Positions 1 to 10,763 of a stretch of 64,000 bases of DNA are shown piece after piece; the first letter of the stretch is position 1, and every line of letters begins with the position of its first letter. The notes beneath the pieces were generated by a model, which was not told the origin of the DNA, searched no databases, and worked only from the letters and a program-made list of their open reading frames with translations. Position numbers and translations under genes: made by a program. The stretch comes from Planctomycetota bacterium (GTDB lineage: Bacteria > Planctomycetota > GCA-002687715 > DRQF01), in assembly GCA_020639295.1 (NCBI GenBank), contig JACKGY010000003.1, positions 558,001-622,000 on the forward strand, given 5' to 3'.

Positions 1-625
1 AGCGCCGGCGATCGTCCTTCCCGTCCTCCGGCTTCTCGGCCTCGATCCTGGTCAGGCGACGCAGCGCGCCGTCCTCGATGCCCCAGGCGAAGAGGTCGTC
101 ACCCGAGCGCAGGATGAGCGCACGATCGTGGTCGGCGAAGGACTGGGCGCGCATCCCCCCGAGGAGCGGCATCAGCACCCGCTCCGCCATCGAGTCGAGA
201 TCGATCAGGCTCAGGCGTTCGTCACGGCTCGAGAGCGCGAGCCTTCGATCGCGGGAGAGCACGACGTCGCGTTCCGCGAGCGGCGCCTCGTCGCCGTCGT
301 CGAGACGCCGGAGCTCCTTCCGCTCGATGTCGTAGACGAAGGTCCCCCGCTCCTTCTCGTTCCAGCGCTTCCAGTCGAAGATCAGAAAGCGCTCGTCGAG
401 GCTGAAGCGGACATCCCGCGGGCTGGCGCCGCAGAGGTCCTCGCCGAGGGTGATCAGGTCGACGTCAAGCGGGCCCGTGATCGGCCGGGCCAGGCGCTCG
501 CGCAGCACCTTCTCGATCGCGAGCTGCGCCGTCGGTTCAGGACTCGGCCGCGAGTCCTGCGCGCGCAGGATCGGAAGCGATAGACAGACGAGGAGCAGGA
601 GGCTCCGGAGGAGTCGGGGCGTCAT
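1..625 (-). CDS. Secreted beta-propeller protein, probable S9 (DPP-IV-like) peptidase N-terminus, truncated by window edge
   Basis: The minus strand is open from an ATG at 625 to the window edge, giving the first 208 codons. The product starts with a signal peptide (MTPRLLRSLLLLVCLSLPILRAQ) and continues with blade-like repeats such as DVRFSLDERFLIFDWKRWN and FVYDIERKELRRLDDGDE. This pattern resembles the N-terminal propeller of dipeptidyl-peptidase IV or prolyl-oligopeptidase family proteins. A catalytic hydrolase domain, if there is one, lies outside the window, so the peptidase assignment is an inference. The start codon lies six bases after the stop of the upstream esterase gene, so the two are very likely co-transcribed. 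A stand-alone secreted propeller is the alternative. Confidence 0.6.
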   Translation of the reverse strand, partial: MTPRLLRSLLLLVCLSLPILRAQDSRPSPEPTAQLAIEKVLRERLARPITGPLDVDLITLGEDLCGASPRDVRFSLDERFLIFDWKRWNEKERGTFVYDIERKELRRLDDGDEAPLAERDVVLSRDRRLALSSRDERLSLIDLDSMAERVLMPLLGGMRAQSFADHDRALILRSGDDLFAWGIEDGALRRLTRIEAEKPEDGKDDRRR

Positions 626-631
626 CGGATC

Positions 632-2698
632 TCAGGGTCCTTCCAGGGCCTCGCGCACCGGCGCGAGCGCGCCGTGCTTGTTCTTCAGGGCCGCGAGGGT
701 CTCGCCCGCGCCCTCGCAGCGCGAGAGCGCCTTCACGAAGGCGGCGGCGCAGCTGCCGAGCGGACGCGCAGGATCGAGTCCGGCGCGATCGCTGCTCGGC
801 ACCTCCCAGTCCTCGAGCAGAGCATGCTTCGCCGCCGCCTCGAGGCTCTTCGCCGCGTCGGCAGGGCCGAGAACCTGGCACAGCCGCGCCATGGCCTCGA
901 GGGCACCGAGCGATCGGGCCCAGTCGGAGTAGCGCATGCTTTGGCCCGAGAGCCGGGAGTCGAAGTCCTCCACGAGGGCCGCGATGGTCCGACCCAGTCC
1001 CTTCACGACGCTCTCGTCGGCCACCTCGGTCAGGGCAGCGGCGAGCGCCGGGACGAGGTCGGGCTCCGGCTTCTTCAGGGCGGCGAGGAGCGGCTTGGTG
1101 GCTTCGGGGAGCTTGGTCAGACCGAGCAGGCGTGCCGCCTCGCGGCGGACGTCGAGCCCTTCCTTCTCCGTCACCACGAGCTTGCCCAGGACGGCGAGGA
1201 GGCTCTTCGGGTCCTCCTGGGCGATGAGGAGGTCGGCGGCCTCGCGCCCGCAGGCACCGCCGAGACGGAGACGTTCGAGCAGGCTCTTCCGATCCTGCGG
1301 CAGCTCCTCGCCGGGCTTGCCCCAGTAGGTCTCCTCGTCCTTCGACCAGGCGGCGGAGAACGAGGACAGCTCGGTCAGGTCGATGGCGAACTTGCCCTTG
1401 TCGGCGCGCTTGGGCGCGACCGCGAGTCTCCGCACCCTGAAGATCCGCCACATCTCCTCGGCGATCTCCGGTGGGAAGCCGTGACCGCTGTCGGGCAGCT
1501 CGGTGTAGATGAAGTCCCAGTCGATGCGGCGGAAGGCCTCGGCGGCCTGGCGGTCGCCCGCCACGCCGACGACCGCGTCGTTGGCGCCGTGGTGGATGTA
1601 GACCGGGGTCAGGCTCTTCTCGAAGGGGCTCGTGCTCCGGAATCCGCCGCCCGCCATCGGCGCGACCACGGCGAAGAGCTGGGGATACCTCTGGCCGAAG
1701 TGCCAGCTGCCGAAGCCGCCCATCGAGTGGCCGGTGAGGTAGACGCGGTTGAGGTCGACGTTGTAGGCGAGCTCGACCTCCTCCAGCACGGTCCGCACGA
1801 AGGAATCGTTCACCGGCGCCGACCAGGGCGCCTGGCGCGCGGTCGGACAGACCACGATGTAGCCGTACCGCGCCGCGCCGGTGGCGTAGAAGTTCATCGC
1901 CGAGGACCCGGAGCCGACCACGTCCTTGCCGTCCTTGCCATCCGGACCGCCGCCGTGCAGGCCGAGCACCAGGGGCCAGCAGTGCTCCGGATCGTAGTCG
2001 GGCGGCACCACGATCGTGTAGACGCCCTTTTCCTCCTTCGAGCGCAGGCGGACCGCGACGTCGTCGTGCCGCCCGGTGGCCAGGGCTCGCGAGCGGCGCG
2101 TCCGCTCGAGACGCTCGAAGCCCCAGTCGAGACCGAAGTCGTGCGCGATGCGGTCGGCGGCGGCCCGTCGCTCCTTTCCGTCCTGCTCGGCGTAGTAGGC
2201 GTCGAGCGCCGCGCGCAGATCCGGGTTCGCGCGCGGGTCGGCGCGGCGGAGTCGCTCGATCTCGGCCGTGGACAGCTTCCCGGCCGCGCGGGATCCGTCG
2301 GCGCCGGCGATCAGGGCCTCGCGGAGATGGAAGAGCTCGCGCTCGCCCAGCCCGAGTTCGGCGGCCCGGGCGGCCATCGACAGGTGGTTGTCGGCGCCGC
2401 CGTCCTTCCCGGTCGGGATGGTCTCCAGGAGGCTCTCCAGGTAGCGCCACTCCGGGGTCGCGTCCGGCTCGACCTTGCGGATCTCCTTCTCGTCGACCGA
2501 CTCGAGCCCCCAGGTCATGTGCTCGTTGCGCGAGTTGTAGGGGTTGACCAGGGCGCGGCCGTTCTCGCGGCGGACGATGACGCCCTTGAGCTTGCCCTTC
2601 TTCAGGTGGATGTCGTCGCCGACCGCGATCCCGGTGGCGAGGAGGAGACCCAGCCCCGCGGCGGCCAGGACGAGGAGAATCGTGCTTCGCTGCTGCAT
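632..2698 (-). CDS. Secreted alpha/beta hydrolase (esterase, PHB-depolymerase-like) with C-terminal helical repeats
   Basis: 688 aa with an N-terminal signal peptide. An esterase-type hydrolase core spans roughly residues 225-425. It has an HGGG oxyanion-hole strand near residue 250, a GHSMGG nucleophile elbow (Ser about 325), an Asp in HHGANDAV (about 374) and a His in DSGHGF (about 406). This is the order seen in LpqC/poly(3-hydroxybutyrate) depolymerase-like esterases. The C-terminal 250 residues are Ala/Leu-rich and look like HEAT-type repeats (for example LAVLGKLVVTEKEGLDVRREAARLLG). I chose the ATG at 2698 because a GGAG sits five bases upstream; a GTG at 2704 is the alternative. The substrate is unknown. 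It is followed by the propeller gene at 625, and both are probably exported. Confidence 0.72.
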   Translation of the reverse strand: MQQRSTILLVLAAAGLGLLLATGIAVGDDIHLKKGKLKGVIVRRENGRALVNPYNSRNEHMTWGLESVDEKEIRKVEPDATPEWRYLESLLETIPTGKDGGADNHLSMAARAAELGLGERELFHLREALIAGADGSRAAGKLSTAEIERLRRADPRANPDLRAALDAYYAEQDGKERRAAADRIAHDFGLDWGFERLERTRRSRALATGRHDDVAVRLRSKEEKGVYTIVVPPDYDPEHCWPLVLGLHGGGPDGKDGKDVVGSGSSAMNFYATGAARYGYIVVCPTARQAPWSAPVNDSFVRTVLEEVELAYNVDLNRVYLTGHSMGGFGSWHFGQRYPQLFAVVAPMAGGGFRSTSPFEKSLTPVYIHHGANDAVVGVAGDRQAAEAFRRIDWDFIYTELPDSGHGFPPEIAEEMWRIFRVRRLAVAPKRADKGKFAIDLTELSSFSAAWSKDEETYWGKPGEELPQDRKSLLERLRLGGACGREAADLLIAQEDPKSLLAVLGKLVVTEKEGLDVRREAARLLGLTKLPEATKPLLAALKKPEPDLVPALAAALTEVADESVVKGLGRTIAALVEDFDSRLSGQSMRYSDWARSLGALEAMARLCQVLGPADAAKSLEAAAKHALLEDWEVPSSDRAGLDPARPLGSCAAAFVKALSRCEGAGETLAALKNKHGALAPVREALEGP

Positions 2699-2773
2699 GT
2701 CCACTCCGCCGAGGAGCCGCTCCGAGGGCGGCGGCAGGGGATCATTGCACCAGATGACCTCCGGACATGCAAA

Positions 2774-2803
2774 CCGCTTCCGAGGCTCCGGCCCCGGAAG
2801 CGG
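2774..2803 (-). terminator. Hairpin after the CheX-like gene
   Basis: Perfect 9-bp inverted repeat (CCGCTTCCG / CGGAAGCGG) with a 12-base loop, located 26 bases past the stop of the CheX-like gene. On the minus strand it is followed only by TTTGCATG, so the U-tract is weak. It may be a terminator or simply a stable 3' end. Confidence 0.4.
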
Positions 2804-2828
2804 TCAGGACTCTCGAATCCGACCTGGT

Positions 2829-3326
2829 TCAGCCGTCGAGACGGCTGAGCCGCAGGATCACCCAGAACGGGCTCTCGCCCGAGCTGAAGCACTGCCGCGC
2901 CTCGAAGTCGCGGCCCCAGGGGAAGGTGACGGCCACGTCGCCACCGGTGATGACGATGGGCATGCCCACGACGAGTCGCTCCTCGTCGGTGAAGCTGCGC
3001 GCGAAGGCGAGCGCGATCGCCGCGCCCACGGTGCCGATCGCCTCGGCCAGCTCGGGTCCCTTGGGTCGACCGGCCTCGGGCCGGGTGTTGACCCGCGCCA
3101 CCAGGCCGGGACCGGCGTCCGCGGGCATCATCAGGATCAGGCTGCCGATGAAGCCGCTGCCGGTGATGGCGAGCTGGGTCGTGGTCATCCGGCCGATGTG
3201 GCGCTTCTGATCCTCGACCGCGACCCGGCGCACGTCCATGCGCGCGACCCGCCGCATCGCCGTGCCGACCGCGTCCTCGAGACGCTGCTCCATGTTCTTC
3301 CTGAGGGCCGGGGCCGTGGCTTCCAT
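2829..3326 (-). CDS. CheX-like (CheC/CheX phosphatase fold) protein lacking the catalytic Glu and Asn
   Basis: 165 aa. Two stretches align with Thermotoga CheX as I remember it: the strand around ITGSGFIGSLILMMP and the segment ELAEAIGTVGAAIALAF followed by VVGMPIVITGGDVAV. In CheX the second segment reads AIGELGNM and carries the Glu and Asn needed to dephosphorylate CheY. Here those positions are Thr99 and Ala102. The fold is therefore recognisable but the active site appears lost, so phosphatase activity is unlikely. The length matches the family (about 155 aa). The ATG at 3326 is preceded by AGGAG. No other chemotaxis gene lies in the window. The gene is divergent from the dehydrogenase at 3548. 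Confidence 0.6.
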   Translation of the reverse strand: MEATAPALRKNMEQRLEDAVGTAMRRVARMDVRRVAVEDQKRHIGRMTTTQLAITGSGFIGSLILMMPADAGPGLVARVNTRPEAGRPKGPELAEAIGTVGAAIALAFARSFTDEERLVVGMPIVITGGDVAVTFPWGRDFEARQCFSSGESPFWVILRLSRLDG

Positions 3327-3370
3327 CGTCTCTCTCCTCGTCCTGCCGGCCTCCACCCCGGCGACCGGGG

Positions 3371-3403
3371 CGGTCCTTCTGCCCTCCCGCGGGAGGACGG
3401 ACC
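3371..3403. promoter_or_regulatory. Nested inverted repeat upstream of the CheX-like gene
   Basis: A 14-bp perfect palindrome, CCTCCCGCGGGAGG (3383-3396), is flanked by CGGTCC (3371-3376) and its complement GGACCG (3398-3403). It lies in the divergent intergenic region, about 45 bases upstream of the CheX-like start. It could be an operator or a hairpin in the 5' leader. No regulator is identified. Confidence 0.3.
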
Positions 3404-3547
3404 GGCAGATCCTTCATCGGGAGCCCTCGGCTTGCGCTTGAGTACGATTCGATTTTTATTCACCGGACGAGGACGCCAGCCGGATCCGTGGTGGCTTTCG
3501 GCCCGGGGGTTCTTGCGCTCGGCGGCGGGAGACGCATCCTGGGGCCC

Positions 3548-4339
3548 ATGCGGAACCTGCGCGGACGCGACTTCCTGATCACCGGCGCCTCGAGCGGCCT
3601 CGGACGAGCGATGCTGCTGCGCGCGGCGCCCCTCGGACGTCGCTTCCTCCTGGTCGGTCGCGACCCCGAGCGCCTGATGGCCGCGGCCACGGCGGCCCGC
3701 GAACGCGGCGCCCCCGAGGTCGAGACCCTGGTCCTCGATCTCGGCCTGCCCGGCGCCGGCCGCCGGCTCGCCGAAGGAACCGCGGCCTGCCTCGCCCAGG
3801 CCCCGATCCTCCTGCTCAACGCCGGCTACTCGCTCCAGGGACCGGCCTGGGAACTGGACGACGAGGCCTGCCGCCACGAGCTGGCCACCAACGCCCGCAG
3901 CATCCATGACTTCCTCCATGCCTTCGGCGACGGCCTCAGGGCGCATCCCGGCAGTCGGATCCTGCTCAGCAGCTCGATCGCCGGTTTCCAGGGCGTCCCC
4001 GGGCAGGCCGGCTACGCCGCCAGCAAGGCCTACCTGCTCTCGCTCGGCCAGGCCCTCGGGGTCGAGTGGCGACGCCATGGCGTCACCGTCTGCAGCTTCG
4101 CGGCCGGCCTGATGGAGACCGATTTCTTCGCCCGGGCCGGCATCGCCCGCGACCGGCGCTGGGCCCGTCTCGGCCGTTTCATGCCGGCCGACGAGGCGGC
4201 GGAGCGGGCGCTCGCGCTGCTCGACCGAGGCGCCCTGCTGGGCACCGCCGGCCTCGGCAACCGTCTGAGCCTCCTGTTCGCCCGATTCCTGAGCCGGCGG
4301 CGGATCGCCGCCCTCACCGACTGGAGCTGCCGGCGATGA
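3548..4339 (+). CDS. Short-chain dehydrogenase/reductase (SDR)
   Basis: 263 aa classical SDR. The dinucleotide-binding TGASSGLG is at residues 12-19 and the NAG motif at 91-93. The catalytic residues are Ser143, Tyr156 and Lys160 (YAASK). VGRDPERL after the second strand contains Arg, which favours NADP(H). The start is the ATG at 3548, where similarity to the Rossmann fold begins; an upstream in-frame start would add 20 non-homologous residues. The stop overlaps the start of the next gene (ATGA), and a second SDR follows, so the trio is one operon. The family resembles DltE/YdfG-type oxidoreductases, and the substrate cannot be predicted. Confidence 0.85.
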   Translation: MRNLRGRDFLITGASSGLGRAMLLRAAPLGRRFLLVGRDPERLMAAATAARERGAPEVETLVLDLGLPGAGRRLAEGTAACLAQAPILLLNAGYSLQGPAWELDDEACRHELATNARSIHDFLHAFGDGLRAHPGSRILLSSSIAGFQGVPGQAGYAASKAYLLSLGQALGVEWRRHGVTVCSFAAGLMETDFFARAGIARDRRWARLGRFMPADEAAERALALLDRGALLGTAGLGNRLSLLFARFLSRRRIAALTDWSCRR

Positions 4340-4836
4340 GTGGACCCGACGCGAACCCGACCGCGCGACATCGCATCTTCGGCTTCTTCCGGGCCCCGGA
4401 GACCGCCGCGGCCTTCATCCTCATCGTCTTCCTGATCTTCTTCTGGACCTGGTCGAGACTGGCCGGTCGGGACGACGCGCCCACCGCCGCCCGGCCCCTC
4501 GGGGTCGAGGCGCGATGCGAGACCGTCGCCGAGGGCTTCTTCGTCGATCTCGAAGCCGACCAGCCGGTCTACGTCGCCCTGTTCCTCGACCGGCCCGGCG
4601 CCACGCCCGCCCTCCTCTTCCCCAGGCTCGGTCCACCTCCCGGCCGTCCCTGGCCCCTCACCGCCGGCGCGCGTCACCGCTTCCCCGAGCCGGGTCATCC
4701 CTTCACCACGACTCTCGGCCCCGGCGAGCGGATCGTCGTGGTCGCGCGTCGGGATCGCCTGGCCGGCGCGATCGACGACCTGGACGACGACCCTGCCGTC
4801 GGCCAGCGCCTCGAACTCGAGGTGCCGGAGCGATGA
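4336..4836 (+). CDS. Small membrane-anchored protein, DUF4384-like
   Basis: 166 aa. One transmembrane segment (residues about 24-40) follows a short Arg-rich cytoplasmic tail, leaving a domain of about 120 residues outside. That domain reads QPVYVALFLDRPGATPALLF, then LTAGARHRFPEP, then LGPGERIVVVARRD. This matches the pattern of DUF4384 domains (strand, LFP, then P-G-E strand), so I call it DUF4384-like from memory of the family. Its start overlaps the stop of the upstream SDR and its stop overlaps the start of the downstream SDR (both ATGA), indicating tight translational coupling. Its function is unknown. Confidence 0.7.
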   Translation: MSGPDANPTARHRIFGFFRAPETAAAFILIVFLIFFWTWSRLAGRDDAPTAARPLGVEARCETVAEGFFVDLEADQPVYVALFLDRPGATPALLFPRLGPPPGRPWPLTAGARHRFPEPGHPFTTTLGPGERIVVVARRDRLAGAIDDLDDDPAVGQRLELEVPER

Positions 4837-5615
4837 GCGGACTGCTGCCGACCGGCGGCCGGGCCCTGGTCACCGGCGCCTCGTCCGGTATCGGCCTCGC
4901 CTTCGCCCACGCGCTCGCCGAACGCGGCGCACGGGTCATCCTCCTGGCCCGTCGCGGCGAACGGCTCGAGCGCGCGGTCGCGGAGATCGAGGCCGGCGGC
5001 GGCTCCGCCGAAGCCGTCGTTTGCGATCTGCTCGATCCGGCCGGGCTCGAGCGGGCGCGGGAGCTGGCGGGCGAGGTCGATCTCCTGGTCAACAACGCCG
5101 GCTTCGGCATGAACGGTCGCTTCCTCGACGCCGAGCCGGCGCGACTCGACGCGATGTTCCGGCTCGATCTCGAGGTGCCCCAGATCCTGGCCCGGGCCGC
5201 CGCCCGTGGCATGCTCGCGCGCGGGCGCGGCGGCATCCTCAACGTCGCCAGCATCGCCGGCTTCGTGCCGACGCCATTCCATGCCGCCTACTCGGCGCTC
5301 AAGGCCGCCCTGATCGTCCATTCCGAGGCCCTGCGCCTCGAGCTGCGTCCCGCCGGCATCCCGGTCACCGCGCTCTGTCCCGGCGTCACCGACACCGAGT
5401 TCTTCAGCGCCGGGCGCTACGTCGAGAAGAGCGCCATCTACCGGATGCGCCGCGCCAGCCCGGAGGCGGTCGTCACCGCCGCGCTCAAGGCCTGGGCCCG
5501 CAACGATCCGGTGGTGGTGCCCGGTCTCGGCAATCGCCTCCTGCTCCTGCTCGCTCGCCTGGTCCCCCGCCGCGTGTTGGTCGCCGGCGCCGGTCGGACG
5601 ATGACGACGGACTGA
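4833..5615 (+). CDS. Short-chain dehydrogenase/reductase (SDR)
   Basis: 260 aa classical SDR with TGASSGIG at residues 14-21, D65, NNAG at 87-90, Ser140, Tyr153 and Lys157 (YSALK). The LLARRGERL sequence after the second strand suggests NADPH. The usual tetrad Asn appears to be replaced in MFRLDLEVP, where an Asp occupies the position. It is the second SDR of the trio and ends in the same C-terminal style as the first (GLGNRLLLLLARLVPRR versus GLGNRLSLLFARFLSRR), so the pair are probably paralogues. The stop lies 13 bp from the convergent acyltransferase gene. Confidence 0.85.
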   Translation: MSGLLPTGGRALVTGASSGIGLAFAHALAERGARVILLARRGERLERAVAEIEAGGGSAEAVVCDLLDPAGLERARELAGEVDLLVNNAGFGMNGRFLDAEPARLDAMFRLDLEVPQILARAAARGMLARGRGGILNVASIAGFVPTPFHAAYSALKAALIVHSEALRLELRPAGIPVTALCPGVTDTEFFSAGRYVEKSAIYRMRRASPEAVVTAALKAWARNDPVVVPGLGNRLLLLLARLVPRRVLVAGAGRTMTTD

Positions 5616-5628
5616 GCGCCGGCCCCGC

Positions 5629-6680
5629 TCAGCCCACCACCCGGGCGAACTGATCGTCGCGGCCCATCGCCAGCAGGATCGGTTCGGAGGACTTCTGCCG
5701 GTCGACGAAGGCCTGGCGATCGTGCAGGCCCTGCCAGCCCTCGAGGATCAGGCACTGGGCGATGGCCCCGCCGAGGGTCGAACCCGGCCCGAGGAGGATG
5801 ATCTGGTCGGGCGCGAACTCGCGCATGGCGCAGCGGATCGAGGCGCTGAAGTCGAAGGTCTCCAGGACCTGCTCCCCGAGGGTGTAGTCGAAGAGCCGGT
5901 CGAGGTCGGTGCCCAGCGGGTGATGGACGCGACCGCGGCCGTCGACCAGCGGGATGCGTGGGGCCGCGAACGGCAGGGTCATCAGCCGCTGGTGCCCGAA
6001 CACGGCCGCCGCTTCCATCAGATCGGTGTGGAAGGCCGCGTGCTGGGCCAGCTGGAAGGGGTAGTCCCGTTCGCCCTGGCGGATCGCAGGCAGACGCTCG
6101 AAGAGCGCCTTCAGGGCCTCGTTCTCGCCGGCCAGGACCAAGTAGCCGCCGAGGTCGATCGACAGCGCGCAGGTCGCCACCTCGCGGTTGACCGCGGCGC
6201 AGATCTCGAGGATGCGCCGGCGCAGCTCGCGATCCGGCCGCCAGTCGCCGTCGACCCAGGGGATGATGATCTGCCCGCCGCGGATGCGCTGGCCCTGGCT
6301 CTTCGACATGGTGTCGACCAGCTCGAATCCGGCCTCGAAGTCGAGCGCGCCGGCGACGTGCAGCGCCGTGTACCAACCCATCGAGTTGCCGCAGACCGCC
6401 ACCGCGTGGAAGCGATCCTCCGGGATCAGCAGGGCGTCGACGGCCGAGCAGCCGAAGATCAGCGGCCCGGCGTTCGGTCCGGCCATGTGGAGCGCGGCCG
6501 AGAAACGCGGCGCCCCGTCCAGCTCGCTGATCGCCTTCGAGCCGTCGCGGGCGCGGATCGCGTCGGCCCGCGCCACCAGCTCCATCGCCGCGGCGCTCCG
6601 CGCCGCATGGCGGGCGAGGACGCCGAGATCGTCGGCGGTGTAGGTCCCCCGGCCGGGACAGACGAGCAGGACGCGCGCGC

Positions 6681-6684
<4 letters not shown>
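5629..6684 (-). CDS. FabD-like acyltransferase with altered acyl pocket
   Basis: 351 aa member of the malonyl-CoA:ACP transacylase fold. The nucleophile elbow is GNSMG with Ser101, and the partner His is in AAFHTDLM (His219). The E. coli FabD Arg that binds the malonyl carboxylate lies 25 residues after the Ser. Here that position is Met126 (LVDTMSKSQ), so malonyl specificity is doubtful. The start ATG at 6684 overlaps the stop of the fused E1 dehydrogenase (ATGA), so the two are translationally coupled. I infer it transfers a non-malonyl acyl group, possibly one made by the E1 enzyme, to a carrier protein. No ACP or ketosynthase gene lies in the window. Confidence 0.75.
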
Positions 6685-8924
<2,240 letters not shown>

Positions 8925-8973
8925 CGTTCGGGCTCCGCTTCGCGAGGGACTCTGCCGTGGCCGACGGACGACT

Positions 8974-10695
8974 TCAAGGACCGCGGCGCTTGCGACTTCC
9001 GGTCGCGGCTCCGCCGCGCGGGGCGCGCGGGTCCACGCCAGCCTCGGTCCGGAATCCGTCACGGCGATGTTGGATGCGGAGGCACTCGGCGGCGCCGATG
9101 CGCGGGACCAGCTTGATCTCGTGGCCGAAGGACTCCAGCAGGGCCCGATCGAGGCGCTCCGCCAGGGCCTCCTCCATGACGATGCGATCCGGCAGGAAGC
9201 CGTGATGCCAGCGCGGCGAGGCCACGGCCGCGGTCATGCCCATCTGCAGGTCGATCACGTTGCTGAGCACCAGGAGGACCGTGTTGATGATGGTCCGGCC
9301 GCCCGGGCTGCCGAGGACCAGGTAGGGGCGATCCTGGCGGTCGAAGACCAGGCAAGGCGTCATGCTCGAGAGCATCCGCCGGCCCGGCGCGACCAGGTTC
9401 GGGGCGCTGCCGATCAGCCCGGCCTCGGTGCTCGTGCCCGGGACCGGATTGAAGTCGCCCATCTCGTTGTTGAGCAGGAATCCGGCGCCCGGCACCAGGA
9501 TGCCGGAGCCCCAGGCCTCCTCGATGGTGTAGGTGAGCGCCACGACGCCGCCGTCCGGATCGACCACCGAAAGATGGGTGGTGTGTTCGCCTTCGGGAGC
9601 GACCACGCCCAGGTCGTCGACCCGCGATCGCGCCGCCCGCAACGGATCGATCGCCGCCGCCAGCACGGCCGCGCGCTCGGGGTCCAGCATCGCCGCGAGG
9701 CCGGCCTGGTCGACGCTCTCGGGCGCGCCGAGGTAGCGGGCCCGATCGGCGAAGGCGCGGCGCATCACCTCGGCGAGGAGATGGACGCGGAGCACCGGGT
9801 CGCGCTCGACGGGCAGCTTCTCCAGCATCGCGAGCATCTCGATCAGGGTCGCGCCCCCGGACGAGGGCGGTCCCATCGACACGATCCGATGACCACGGTA
9901 GCGCCCCACCAGGCAGGGCCGCTCGATGGCGCGATAACCGCGCAGATCCTCGGCGTCGATCAGACCCCCGCCGCGACGCATCTCGGCGACCAGGAGGTCC
10001 GCGGTCTCGCCTTCGTAGAATCCCGCCGCACCGGCCATCATGATCCGCTCGAGGGTCCGGGCCAAGTCCGGCTGGCGCAGGATCGTCCCCGCCTCCGGTG
10101 GCCGCCCCTCGGGCAGGAAGAGCGCCGCCGCCGCGGCGTTGGCGGCGAGCTTCTCGCGCGCGCCCTCGATCGACCGGAGCAGGCCCTCGTCGACCGGGAA
10201 GCCGTCGCGGGCCAGGGCGAGAGCCGGGGCCACCAGGCGCCGCCAAGGCAGCCGACCGCAGCGCCCATGCGCCAGCCAGAGCCCGGCCACGGTGCCCGGG
10301 ACGCCGACCGCGAGCTGGGAGCGGTGATGCCGGTCCTCGAGGTAGCGGCCCTCCGCGTCGAGGAACATCCGCTCCGTGGCCGCCCGAGGAGCGCACTCGC
10401 GGAAGTCGAAGCTGGTCTCCACCCCATCGGCGAGGCGAAGCACCATGAAGCCCCCGCCGCCGATGTTGCCGGCTTCGGGATGGGTGACCGCCAGGACGAA
10501 GGCGCAGCAGACCGCGGCGTCGACCGCGTTGCCCCCCTCGGCGAAGAGTTCGGCCGCCAGGCGCGCGGCGAGTTCGTGCTGGCAGACCACCGTCCCCTCG
10601 CCCTGCGCCGGCAGGATCGAGGCGCCGAGGAGCAGAAGGAGGAGGGCCGTCGCCGTCCTCAACCGGATGCCACCATGCTCGGGTCGAGGCTCCAT
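8974..10695 (-). CDS. ggt: Gamma-glutamyltranspeptidase
   Basis: 573 aa with a signal sequence (residues 11-30), so probably periplasmic. Conserved features are GGNAVDAAV (54-62), NIGGGGFMV, the oxyanion region PPSSGG, and the autoprocessing/catalytic Thr372 at the start of TTHLSVVD, followed by NNEMGDF and SSMTPC. It cleaves gamma-glutamyl bonds such as in glutathione. The C-terminus carries an Arg/Ser-rich extension (residues 545-573). A ribosome site AAGG lies about nine bases before the ATG. The gene heads the minus-strand trio ggt-E1-acyltransferase and is divergent from metX, with a 68-bp shared promoter region. Confidence 0.92.
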   Translation of the reverse strand: MEPRPEHGGIRLRTATALLLLLLGASILPAQGEGTVVCQHELAARLAAELFAEGGNAVDAAVCCAFVLAVTHPEAGNIGGGGFMVLRLADGVETSFDFRECAPRAATERMFLDAEGRYLEDRHHRSQLAVGVPGTVAGLWLAHGRCGRLPWRRLVAPALALARDGFPVDEGLLRSIEGAREKLAANAAAAALFLPEGRPPEAGTILRQPDLARTLERIMMAGAAGFYEGETADLLVAEMRRGGGLIDAEDLRGYRAIERPCLVGRYRGHRIVSMGPPSSGGATLIEMLAMLEKLPVERDPVLRVHLLAEVMRRAFADRARYLGAPESVDQAGLAAMLDPERAAVLAAAIDPLRAARSRVDDLGVVAPEGEHTTHLSVVDPDGGVVALTYTIEEAWGSGILVPGAGFLLNNEMGDFNPVPGTSTEAGLIGSAPNLVAPGRRMLSSMTPCLVFDRQDRPYLVLGSPGGRTIINTVLLVLSNVIDLQMGMTAAVASPRWHHGFLPDRIVMEEALAERLDRALLESFGHEIKLVPRIGAAECLRIQHRRDGFRTEAGVDPRAPRGGAATGSRKRRGP

Positions 10696-10763
10696 GATCC
10701 GTCGCCTTCCTTGTTCGCTTTCCCGCGGAATCCTACCCTGCCTGGTTCCGGGAAAGGAAGCCC

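Noticed and set aside
674..2848. Plus-strand frame of 724 codons over the esterase gene
   Set aside because: Antisense to a gene with signal peptide and catalytic triad; the plus-strand product has no recognisable motif.
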